DNA from: CAZEAC01 sp964510065
GTDB lineage: Bacteria > Bdellovibrionota_C > UBA2361 > CAIXSY01
DNA length: 38,345 bases
Direction: 5' to 3'
Assembly: GCA_964510065.1 (NCBI GenBank)
Contig: CAZEAC010000040.1
Coordinates: forward strand, 1 to 38,345
Part shown: positions 24,132 to 31,743 of the stretch, piece after piece
Numbering within the stretch: position 1 is the stretch's first letter
Layout of the letters: each line of letters opens with the position of its first letter
Made by a program: the position numbers and the translations under genes
Notes under the pieces: generated by a model
What the model was told of the DNA's origin: nothing
What the model saw: only the letters and a program-made list of their open reading frames with translations
The model's database searches: none

Positions 24132-25820
24132 CTACGCCCGCTCGCGGGCAAGAAGGGTTTCGCACCAAGCGCTAAGATAGCCTTCCTGTAAATTCTTGAG
24201 ATCTTCCTGGTTTTCTTTGAAAATTTCTAGCTGAGTTTGAAGCCAGGTATAGAGCTCGAGGGCCGCCGCGTCATTTCCCTGCTGTTCGTAGAGCTCAGCA
24301 AGTCGAATCTTTAGCGCGACGTTGTTTGGGAAAATAGTCGAGAGCTCCTCAAGGAGCTGCAGATCTTTCAATTTCTCAGTCACCCGCATGAGTACGCCAA
24401 TAATGTCTCTTTCAAAGAAACGCGCGAATGTTTCGCCCTCAACTCTAAGTTTGGCCACAAGTTCGTGCCAGCGAGCGCCGCGATCTTCGTAGTGGGTTGA
24501 TAGAAGTTCCAGAAGCCATACCCGCAGATCTCTCGGAAAGCGCGCCTTTGAGAATTCCAGCTGCGAGGTTAAGGTAACATCGCGAGTAAGACTCTTTACT
24601 CGCAGCAGCGAGAGATTGATATCGAGGTGAAAAGGGTTCTGTGTTGCCGCGTTCTCAAGAAGCTGATGTGCTTCGCGAACTCTTTTTTCCTTAAGAAGCA
24701 GTCGCGCCTGGTCGAGAAGCGCCACGCTTGGGGCAACTTTCTGGCCACTACCGTGGATTGAATGAAAGCCGCTAGCCACCGGCCAAGTTTCATCGCCGGC
24801 TGCCGAGGGTAGATGCTTGCGATAGAGTTCGAGTCTCTCGCGGCGTTCCGGCCCATGCCTTTCGCGGGAAACGTACTCATAGACGCGTAAGCGCTGCTCT
24901 TCGAGGAGCTCCGGATTGTTAAAGTATTCGTTTATTCTTTCAGTAATCTCTCTAATCTCCTTATAAGGTCTTAATTTCGTCGCGCTAAGAAAGTTCTTGT
25001 AAGGAAGCGCATCGGGAAGAAGCGGCAATGCGCCGCATGCCGCTATTTCAACCGCTTTTATGTCACTTCGGCAGTGATTGTACGCGGTATCGAGAAGCGG
25101 CACGATGCCGAGCTGTACCGGGTTCCAAAACTCATAGTACTTCTGCATGCTGCCCCACGAGGTGAAGCTCAGCTGGTGTGGAGGAAGCCCCATAAATTGT
25201 GGAATAGACTCATTGCCCATGATGTGCAGATGAAGATTTGGATTGCTGGCAGTGAGCGCGCGAAGCTGAGGAACTATTGCTAAGAGATCGACCATATGGC
25301 CAAGTGACCCAGCCCAACCGAGATGGAATGGATCGCTCTGCGAGCTTCGCACCTTAGGCGAGGCTCGCGGACTGTGGTGGAGGTGGTTTTCAAGAATCAC
25401 GATCTTCTTAGGATCAAGCATCGAGGAGAAGAGTTCAGCAAGGCCGGGACCTGTCACGATGACGGTGTCGGCAAGCTGCATGAAATGTTCATAGGTTTGC
25501 CAGAGCAGCGGGGAGCGCCATGCCTCAGCGACCGGGCCCCAATTGGGCGACTGATAAAAGTTGTCGTTATATTCGACTATGGTTTTGAGTCCCGCGCGCC
25601 TTCGCTGCTCAAGAACTGGGAAAAGATCGGGATCGGCGCACTGGTAGAGTACCAGCAGATCAGCGCGGGCCGCCCACTCGAAGCGATCGGGCGAGAGCGC
25701 ATCGAGATTTATGATGCGCCAAGAAGGCTCCTGTGCCGAAAGCTCTTCGGCAGGCCAACGCATGCGGTAGTATGAATCTCCGGTCTCGTCGACGAGGACG
25801 AGCTGCACGACAGTGAACAT
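24132..25820 (-). CDS. Glycosyltransferase (GT-B) fused to TPR-like repeats
   Basis: A 562-residue protein. Residues 1-335 look like a GT-B glycosyltransferase: LHLGWAGSLGHMVDLLAIVPQL, an LHLHIMGNE strand, then FWNPVQLGIVPLLDTAYNHCRSDIKAVEIAACGALPLLPD, where the donor-binding Lys and Glu of the GT4-like C-terminal domain are expected. Residues 365-560 are paired helices with TPR spacing (LLDQARLLLKEKRVREAHQLLENAA; later LRLAELYEQQGNDAAALELYTWLQ). A TPR tail usually binds partner proteins or recruits acceptors. It is the last gene of a minus-strand set, 6 bases after the helical protein gene. The sugar is unknown. Confidence 0.8.
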   Translation of the reverse strand: MFTVVQLVLVDETGDSYYRMRWPAEELSAQEPSWRIINLDALSPDRFEWAARADLLVLYQCADPDLFPVLEQRRRAGLKTIVEYNDNFYQSPNWGPVAEAWRSPLLWQTYEHFMQLADTVIVTGPGLAELFSSMLDPKKIVILENHLHHSPRASPKVRSSQSDPFHLGWAGSLGHMVDLLAIVPQLRALTASNPNLHLHIMGNESIPQFMGLPPHQLSFTSWGSMQKYYEFWNPVQLGIVPLLDTAYNHCRSDIKAVEIAACGALPLLPDALPYKNFLSATKLRPYKEIREITERINEYFNNPELLEEQRLRVYEYVSRERHGPERRERLELYRKHLPSAAGDETWPVASGFHSIHGSGQKVAPSVALLDQARLLLKEKRVREAHQLLENAATQNPFHLDINLSLLRVKSLTRDVTLTSQLEFSKARFPRDLRVWLLELLSTHYEDRGARWHELVAKLRVEGETFARFFERDIIGVLMRVTEKLKDLQLLEELSTIFPNNVALKIRLAELYEQQGNDAAALELYTWLQTQLEIFKENQEDLKNLQEGYLSAWCETLLARERA

Positions 25821-25826
25821 AGGTAT

Positions 25827-26603
25827 TTACGCCGTTACTCTTGGTATGGAGCTTAGCGCGTCTCGCGCCAAAATGTCAGCATGCTTCGTGGAGTGGCTGC
25901 GAAGCGAATTTTTCGCGAAAAGACCAAAAATAGAGCTGTCGCCCGATGCCACAACAAGGCTTAATAAAATAAATTGAAAAGGGCGGATCTCCTCAAGCGG
26001 CAGTAGATGCCGAAGAAACTCGACTCGGTCTTCTGGAGATACAGTTCGCGACTGTAAATGTTCCATTCCAGCTCGTTGTAGCACTATTTTAGTATGTTCG
26101 CCCTGCCAGCGAAATTGTCCGGGAAGGGGCGGGCCTGTAAAATTCGAAGTTTGATGTCCCATGAGCTCATTACAAAGAGCGACAATTCTTGCGGTAGCGT
26201 CGGCGCTAGTCCCGATCGGTACGCTAAGATTTGTCATTGTAAGAAATGTCATCTTTGCCTGCTCACCATATCGGCTGATAAAGCCACGCATCATCGGTTC
26301 TTTACTCTGAAAGCCGCCACGCATGAGGATCGCGGTCTGCAAAAGTAGAAAGTCAGCGAGTGGATTTTGAAGCTGGCGAGTCTGGCCAAAGAGCTTATCG
26401 TACACCGCTTTTTTTACTGCATCGTCGGGGTCGGCGATTAGTGAGAAGCCAAGCGCTTCGACCAGTGAATCAGGAAATTTTAGAGACGAAGGAAACGCAC
26501 GAATCTGTGCGAGCCGATCCGACGCTTGTTTTCCACGGAGCGAGAGTAGTGCTGATTCCGTGGCTTCGAGATTGCTGATATTTTGCGATGCTTCCGCAAG
26601 CAT
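25827..26603 (-). CDS. Hypothetical helical protein in glycosyltransferase cluster
   Basis: A 258-residue protein, helical and soluble, without a recognised family. It starts at ATG 26603 and ends 6 bases before the GT-TPR gene, so the two are very likely co-transcribed; the preceding glycosyltransferase ends 77 bases upstream. Stretches such as QNPLADFLLLQTAILMRGGF and RVEFLRHLLPLEEIRPFQFI suggest a globular helical bundle or TPR-related fold. It may be an accessory of the neighbouring transferases, by context only. Confidence 0.65.
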   Translation of the reverse strand: MLAEASQNISNLEATESALLSLRGKQASDRLAQIRAFPSSLKFPDSLVEALGFSLIADPDDAVKKAVYDKLFGQTRQLQNPLADFLLLQTAILMRGGFQSKEPMMRGFISRYGEQAKMTFLTMTNLSVPIGTSADATARIVALCNELMGHQTSNFTGPPLPGQFRWQGEHTKIVLQRAGMEHLQSRTVSPEDRVEFLRHLLPLEEIRPFQFILLSLVVASGDSSIFGLFAKNSLRSHSTKHADILARDALSSIPRVTA

Positions 26604-26680
26604 AGTTTAAGCGTACTCTAGCACAGGAATAGGAGCTAACCGAGGGGGTACAAGCGGCCATAAGGAAGGGAAGTTGGTTG

Positions 26681-27814
26681 TCAGCTCTTAAGAAGAGATA
26701 AGTAGAGCGCACGATAGTCAGCGGTCATCTCCTCGACTGTTCTTGGGGCAGGGAGCTTCCAGTGACGCCAGCTGTTGTGAGTAAGGAACCAATGGACTGC
26801 ATCGCCAAAACTCTTTGCATTTCCTGGAAGGAATTTTTTGCCATTCTCGCCATCAATGACCCGTTCGCCCATTGCGCCGATATCGGAGACGCAGGGCACG
26901 ATTCGTGCCATCCAGAGCTCGGAGAGGACCATCGAATACGTTTCGGCAAAAAGTGAGGGGACGATCCCAATATCGATCTTTGATAGTATTCGGGGAAGGT
27001 CCGCGGGTTCATATGCGCCATGAAACGTTACTCCGGGAATCCCTTCGGGGCCGGCGCCGCCGTAGACGTGCAGTTCGGCTTGGTCTGGTGGAATGTTGAG
27101 GCTCGCGAAAGCTTTCACCGCAAACTCAATACCCTTTTGCGGAAGTATGCTGCCTAGCGTTGCAAAGCGTAGCGCACCCTGGTGCGGCGGCTTCTCGGCA
27201 GACACAAAACGAGGGATTCCATAAGGGATTGTCGTGAATTCAAAAGCAAAAAACTCTTTGAGCGTTCGTTCGAGATAAGGCGAAGGAACGACTTTTGTTG
27301 TGATTGAAGCAAAAGATTCGCGTAGTGAGTTGAGCCGCGCTCTGAGATAGCCGGAGATATCGCTTCCGAAGATGCGTTTGGAAGTTTCGGGTTCAAAGAG
27401 GGTCTTTGCATTGGAGACTCCCTGCAGGGTGAAATGCGGAGTAATTGCGTAATAATCATGAAAGCTGATCAGGTGCGGAACTCCCAAATTCTTGACAAGC
27501 GAAAATATCGAAAGAGGCCAGTGCGCAAAATGCTGAATATGCACAAGCGCCGGCTTAAGCGCGGTGAGCACCTGCGAAAGCCCCATTTCCGTGGTGGGTT
27601 CTGTTGGCCGGTTAATTAGCCAGTTCCGTGGGTCTGCCGGGAACTCCTTGATGCTATCGTCGCGAGAAATGAGCCAGAGCGCTTTCTCTTCGCGGCTTAG
27701 TACAAATACTTCGTATTCGTCGTAGAACGCCTCGCGAAGGTACCTCACATGGTGCTCAACGCCAGCTCGATTGAAGAAGCAGTGCACAATGAAGAGAAGT
27801 CTCGGTTTGGTCAT
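26681..27814 (-). CDS. GT4-type glycosyltransferase
   Basis: A 377-residue GT-B enzyme. It opens with TKPRLLFIVHCFFNRAGVEHHVRYL, the typical first strand and glycine-rich loop of the acceptor domain. The donor domain shows FATLGSILPQKGIEFAVKAFASL, ADLPRILSKIDIGIVPSLFAETYSMVLSELW (the E-x7-E nucleotide-sugar motif), and a C-terminal IDGENGKKFLPGNA. It should transfer a sugar from a nucleotide donor with retention of configuration. It heads the minus-strand cluster, divergent from the glycosyltransferase at 27874 with about 60 bases between them. Confidence 0.88.
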   Translation of the reverse strand: MTKPRLLFIVHCFFNRAGVEHHVRYLREAFYDEYEVFVLSREEKALWLISRDDSIKEFPADPRNWLINRPTEPTTEMGLSQVLTALKPALVHIQHFAHWPLSIFSLVKNLGVPHLISFHDYYAITPHFTLQGVSNAKTLFEPETSKRIFGSDISGYLRARLNSLRESFASITTKVVPSPYLERTLKEFFAFEFTTIPYGIPRFVSAEKPPHQGALRFATLGSILPQKGIEFAVKAFASLNIPPDQAELHVYGGAGPEGIPGVTFHGAYEPADLPRILSKIDIGIVPSLFAETYSMVLSELWMARIVPCVSDIGAMGERVIDGENGKKFLPGNAKSFGDAVHWFLTHNSWRHWKLPAPRTVEEMTADYRALYLSLLKS

Positions 27815-27873
27815 GACGCTAAGAAATATAGTAGTTCATCAGCGCTCCGGTGCGCTATGTATATAAGCAGTAC

Positions 27874-28953
27874 ATGAGCATAGCAAAGAAGATAGCCTTT
27901 TACGCAGGAGCCGCGATTCCAATACATGCGCAATCCCTTGAAGAGCGCGCTCTAGGTGGAACTGAGACTGGAGTGATCCGTCTTGCCGAGGCACTTGAGC
28001 TACTTGGTCATCAGGTGACTGTATTTACCTCGCACCGAGAGCCACGAGAGGGGCGCCCTCGCTATCTACATTTTTCTAAACTGGCGCAAGTCGGGGAATT
28101 CGACCTGATTGTGCTTGTGCAGGAGTGGAAGGGGGTCTTTTTTAATCTTCCCACGAAGCGAGTTTGGTTTTGGACAGGAGATGGTCCGGAGATTTACTCG
28201 ACATATGGTATCGGCGATAAGCGAGTAGGCTCAAAGCTCGAGCTGCTGATTGCGGTAAGTAAGTATCATAAGGAAGCGCTGGCGCAAGCCTCGGGTTTTC
28301 CACGAGACAAGATCGTGCTTCTTGGAAATGGTGTGCACCTTCCATTTTTCGAAGGCACAGAGCCACGGAATCGCCAGCGGCTGATATACACTGCGGCTCC
28401 CTATCGCGGGCTCGTGCTTGTGCCATCGCTACTCTTGGAGTTACAAAAGAGCCACCCACAGGTTGAATTTCACTCCTTTTCCGGAATGAATCTCTATGAT
28501 CGAGAGAAGCCATTTGAAGGGCCTCATGTTGCCCAGTACCAGCAGGTCGCGCAGCTGCTCCGGAAAATAGATCGGGTCACGCTTCACGGAAATGTCCTTC
28601 AGCGTGAACTTTCTCGAGAATACATGCGCTCCGGAATTTTCTTTTATCCCTGCGCCGTTCCGGAAACCTGCTGTATCACTGCACTCGAAGCGCAGGCCGG
28701 AGGCTGTGCCATTGTTACTTCGAGCCTTGGGGCACTTCGTGAAACTGTCGGCCAGTCGGGAGTTTGCGTGCCTGGCGATCCGGGAACGAAGGAGTTTCAT
28801 GCGCAGTTTTTGAAGGAGACTCGCCGGATCCTTGACGATGCAGAGCTTTGGCAGAGCTATTCTGACCATGGAAGGGTGCGCGCCGAACGCGAGCTTGGAT
28901 GGCCCAAAATTGCCCAAGATTTTGCGAGAATTATGAGTGAAAGGGGCATATAA
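27874..28953 (+). CDS. GT4-type glycosyltransferase
   Basis: A 359-residue GT-B enzyme. I use ATG 27874 (MSIAKKIAFYAGAAIP); an in-frame GTG at 27850 would add eight residues with no better ribosome site. The acceptor domain has RALGGTETGVIRLAEALELLGHQVTVFTS. The donor domain has RVTLHGNVLQRELSREYMRSGIFFYPCAVPETCCITALEAQAGGCAIVTS, containing the E-x7-E motif, then PGDPGTKEFHAQFL. No membrane segment is present. It is followed by the PP2C gene after 71 bases. Confidence 0.88.
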   Translation: MSIAKKIAFYAGAAIPIHAQSLEERALGGTETGVIRLAEALELLGHQVTVFTSHREPREGRPRYLHFSKLAQVGEFDLIVLVQEWKGVFFNLPTKRVWFWTGDGPEIYSTYGIGDKRVGSKLELLIAVSKYHKEALAQASGFPRDKIVLLGNGVHLPFFEGTEPRNRQRLIYTAAPYRGLVLVPSLLLELQKSHPQVEFHSFSGMNLYDREKPFEGPHVAQYQQVAQLLRKIDRVTLHGNVLQRELSREYMRSGIFFYPCAVPETCCITALEAQAGGCAIVTSSLGALRETVGQSGVCVPGDPGTKEFHAQFLKETRRILDDAELWQSYSDHGRVRAERELGWPKIAQDFARIMSERGI

Positions 28954-29024
28954 GTCGGGGCTTCCACCCTGGAGCGCTTTTGCGCTACTGTGAGAAAGAC
29001 AAGTAGAAAAATATACAGAGTGTT

Positions 29025-30269
29025 GTGCAACCAATAGGATTTATCTTTACCGAAGTAGGGCGCCGTTCCGTGGTGAACGAAGATTCCTACTTGCTTAACA
29101 ACGATCTTGGACTCTACGCGGTATTTGACGGCATGGGAGGGCATGCTGCAGGTGAGGTGGCCTCGCGCTGCGCGTCTGAGGCGCTTGGTAAATACGTACT
29201 CACAAAGAAAAGTGAGTTAAAGGCGGTGACGCCGGAAAGCCGCGGGGGTGGAAGTAGGGACAGCGGGATGTTTCTTCGTTGCGTCGAAGAAGGCGTAATC
29301 TCAGCGTGTAAAGATGTCTTTCAGCATGCAGTCGCGCACCCTGAATGCGCCGGTATGGGTACGACCGCGGCAGTACTTTTAGTGCGGGGAATGCGCGGCG
29401 CTATTGCCACCGTAGGCGACTCGCGAGTGTATCGAATTCGTGGGCAAAAGATTGAGCAGCTTTCGCGCGATCACACGATTGTACAAGAGCTTATTGATCA
29501 GGGAGTTATTCCAGCGTCTTCAAAGGACAAAAGCCCGTATAAGCACGTTCTCTCGCGTGTCTTGGGACACCAAGAAACCGTACGCGTCGATGTGGTAACG
29601 ATCGATCTGATACCGGGGGACAAGTTTCTGCTCTGTTCAGATGGCGTGAGTGATCCTTTGAAAGACAATGAGATCCTGCGCCTCGCATCTCTTGAACCTC
29701 AGAAAGCTGTGGAATCGCTTGTAAAGGAGGCCTTGAGCATGGGTGGCGCTGATGATCGTACGGCGCTCCTCGTGTGCATTGACACGCCAAAAACAATTAG
29801 TCCGGTGGAGAAGCGTTACATCGAGCAGATTACCCTTACCAACGAAGTATTACAGCGGACCCGCTTATTTGCTGATCTTACCAACGACGAAAGAATTCGT
29901 GTGATTGAACGCTGCTATCTGTTGACCAAAGAGGCAAATGAATTCCTGATGCGCGAAGGCGAGCCTGGGGACAGCCTTTTTGTAATTCTGCGTGGAGTCT
30001 TTGAAATTAGTCGGGGTGGCAAGACGATTGCCCGATTGGCCGATGGCAACCATGTTGGTGAGATGGCGCTTCTTTCCGGTGGCGTCCGTTCCGCGGATGT
30101 GCGTGCGCTTAATTCGGCCGATCTGCTTTGCTTGAAATCGACTGATTTTCAGGCCTTAGTGCAGCAGGAGCCTCGTATTGGTGTAAAGCTGACGCTGGCC
30201 CTCGCTAAGGAGCTAAGTGTGCGCCTTGGTGCGATGAATCAGCGCGAAGACGCGGGTGCGCCAGGGTAA
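29025..30269 (+). CDS. PP2C protein phosphatase fused to a cyclic-nucleotide-binding domain
   Basis: A 414-residue two-domain protein starting at GTG 29025. Residues 1-255 are a PP2C (PPM) Ser/Thr phosphatase with its metal ligands: VVNEDSY (16-22), VFDGMGGHAAGE (33-44, D35), GMGTTAAVLLV (110-120), TVGDSRVYR (129-137), LLCSDGVSD (202-210, D206), GADDRTALLV (241-250, D243). Residues 280-400 form a cNMP-binding domain with FLMREGEPGDSLFVILRG and the phosphate-binding cassette GNHVGEMALLSGGVRSADVR, where the usual Glu and Arg are present. This suggests phosphatase control by cAMP or cGMP. No kinase gene is next to it. Confidence 0.92.
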   Translation: MQPIGFIFTEVGRRSVVNEDSYLLNNDLGLYAVFDGMGGHAAGEVASRCASEALGKYVLTKKSELKAVTPESRGGGSRDSGMFLRCVEEGVISACKDVFQHAVAHPECAGMGTTAAVLLVRGMRGAIATVGDSRVYRIRGQKIEQLSRDHTIVQELIDQGVIPASSKDKSPYKHVLSRVLGHQETVRVDVVTIDLIPGDKFLLCSDGVSDPLKDNEILRLASLEPQKAVESLVKEALSMGGADDRTALLVCIDTPKTISPVEKRYIEQITLTNEVLQRTRLFADLTNDERIRVIERCYLLTKEANEFLMREGEPGDSLFVILRGVFEISRGGKTIARLADGNHVGEMALLSGGVRSADVRALNSADLLCLKSTDFQALVQQEPRIGVKLTLALAKELSVRLGAMNQREDAGAPG

Positions 30270-30783
30270 TACTATGGCGGTGATTTCTTCTAAGATAGCT
30301 GCAGATTAGTCTTGCATCAGAGCGAAGTTGGTTTGAGCGGGCTGTGTTTCTGCTCTCAAGTGAAAGGATGCGATAGCACGCACGCAATCCTCGTCGGTAA
30401 TCCAGACGCACATAGCCATGGACGGCAGAGGCTATAAGCCCGAAGTTCTCGTTTCTTAACCCATCAATCAGCATCTTCCGAAGAAAAGCCCTGGCAAAGC
30501 TTCTTTCGCTAGTAGATCCGAATGTGGCGAATTGTAGTGCTCTTGCCATTCGAATCGCTGGCTCGGTACCAATCGTTTCTTTCGTAAGATTAATAGATTT
30601 GCCTGGCTTTTTTTCGACAATATTTAACCAGGCTGAAATATTGGCTTCGTGGCTGAGTCTCGACGATGATATTTCAGTGGTAAACCAATGGCGATAAAGC
30701 TTGCATGCGGCGTGGAATGCGGTCTCAATCGAAATCCGGTTTCTCGGAATGATTCCTGGGTTGTACTGAATAGCTTGAGGCAT
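30205..30783 (-). CDS. Hypothetical protein, tail overlapping the PP2C gene end
   Basis: A 192-residue frame on the minus strand from ATG 30783. The middle (ANISAWLNIVEKKPG, TEPAIRMARALQFATFG, RAFLRKMLIDGLR, YRRGLRACYRILSLESR) has helical, plausible protein composition. The last 65 bases run antisense over the 3' end of the PP2C gene, and the corresponding C-terminal tail (HSITLAHPRLRADSSHQG) looks random. The true C-terminus may have been lost by mutation. No family is recognised. It is divergent from the nitroreductase gene. Confidence 0.45.
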   Translation of the reverse strand: MPQAIQYNPGIIPRNRISIETAFHAACKLYRHWFTTEISSSRLSHEANISAWLNIVEKKPGKSINLTKETIGTEPAIRMARALQFATFGSTSERSFARAFLRKMLIDGLRNENFGLIASAVHGYVRLDYRRGLRACYRILSLESRNTARSNQLRSDARLICSYLRRNHRHSITLAHPRLRADSSHQGAHLAP

Positions 30784-30927
30784 GTAAGCACCAAAAGATT
30801 TTCGGGGCGCAAAATATAACAGCTTCTCGCGCTGGAATCAACGCGATTACCGATTGCTTGGCGATTCGACAATAAAAGTTTATCCTACGAGCTTGGTACT
30901 ACAAAATTAGTAATTGGTGAGGATATA

Positions 30928-31524
30928 ATGGCAACGCTCCTTAAGGCATCAGGATCGAGGAAGACAGAGTTTCCGGTAAACGCATTTCTTACTGATCGCT
31001 GGTCGCCGCGAGCTATGTCCGGGGAAGCCATTCTCAAAGATGAGCTCATGTCACTTCTTGACGCCGCGAGGTGGGCGCCGTCTTGTTACAATGAGCAGCC
31101 CTGGCGTTATGTGTACGGCATGAAAGGCACTCCGGCTTGGAACGCACTATTCTCGCTTTTAGTCGATTTCAATAAGGGTTGGGTTAAGAACGCCGGAGCA
31201 CTCTTGCTGGTACTCTCAAGAAAACTCTCAACCAAGAATAATCAAACTTTTGAGACCCATGCTTTCGATACCGGTGCCTCGGCGGCGTATCTCGCGCTTC
31301 AGGGAAGTGCGATGGGGTTGGTCGTGCATGCGATGGCCGGATTTGATTATGAAAGGGCGCGCAAGGATTTTAAGCTCGCCGAGTATATTAATGTCGAGGC
31401 GATGATTGCGGTTGGTAAGCCCGGCGAAAAGACAGTGCTTGCTCCTGAGTTAGCTGACCGCGAAGTTCCGTCTGGGCGAAAGCCGATCGCCGAGTTCGCC
31501 TTTGAGGGAGAATATAAGGAATAA
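30928..31524 (+). CDS. Nitroreductase-family flavoprotein
   Basis: A 198-residue protein starting at ATG 30928 with ribosome site GAGGA upstream. DRWSPRAMSG (about 23-32) and LLDAARWAPSCYNEQPWRYVYG (43-64) are the FMN-binding N-terminal blocks of the nitroreductase family. FDTGASAAYLALQGSAMGLVVHAMAGFD is the central helix region, and MIAVGKPGEK lies near the C-terminus. These enzymes use NAD(P)H to reduce nitro compounds, quinones or flavins. The physiological substrate is not visible. It is monocistronic by spacing. Confidence 0.9.
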   Translation: MATLLKASGSRKTEFPVNAFLTDRWSPRAMSGEAILKDELMSLLDAARWAPSCYNEQPWRYVYGMKGTPAWNALFSLLVDFNKGWVKNAGALLLVLSRKLSTKNNQTFETHAFDTGASAAYLALQGSAMGLVVHAMAGFDYERARKDFKLAEYINVEAMIAVGKPGEKTVLAPELADREVPSGRKPIAEFAFEGEYKE

Positions 31525-31622
31525 TTGAAAAAACTCGATGCCGTCCGCCAAATTTATTGAGCACAGATTTGTTGGCGGCAACGACAATTGCCCTCAAAGA
31601 CTCGCTGTCGCCAGAATAAAAT

Positions 31623-31638
31623 TCACCGCTTTCGGTGA
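31623..31638. terminator. Weak hairpin TCACCG-CTTT-CGGTGA
   Basis: A 6-bp stem with a 4-base loop lies in the 219-base convergent gap after the nitroreductase gene. CCGCCAA (31545-31551) and TTGGCGG (31572-31578) form another 7-bp inverted repeat nearby. Neither has a T-run. Confidence 0.25.
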
Positions 31639-31743
31639 TGGGGAACTATTTATTCCTCTCGGTTTTGGTGCGGGCATACCTGCCGCGTCGACATACCGTG
31701 TGCAACCACTATAAAAGTCTTCTCGGTCTAACATTTTATTTTA

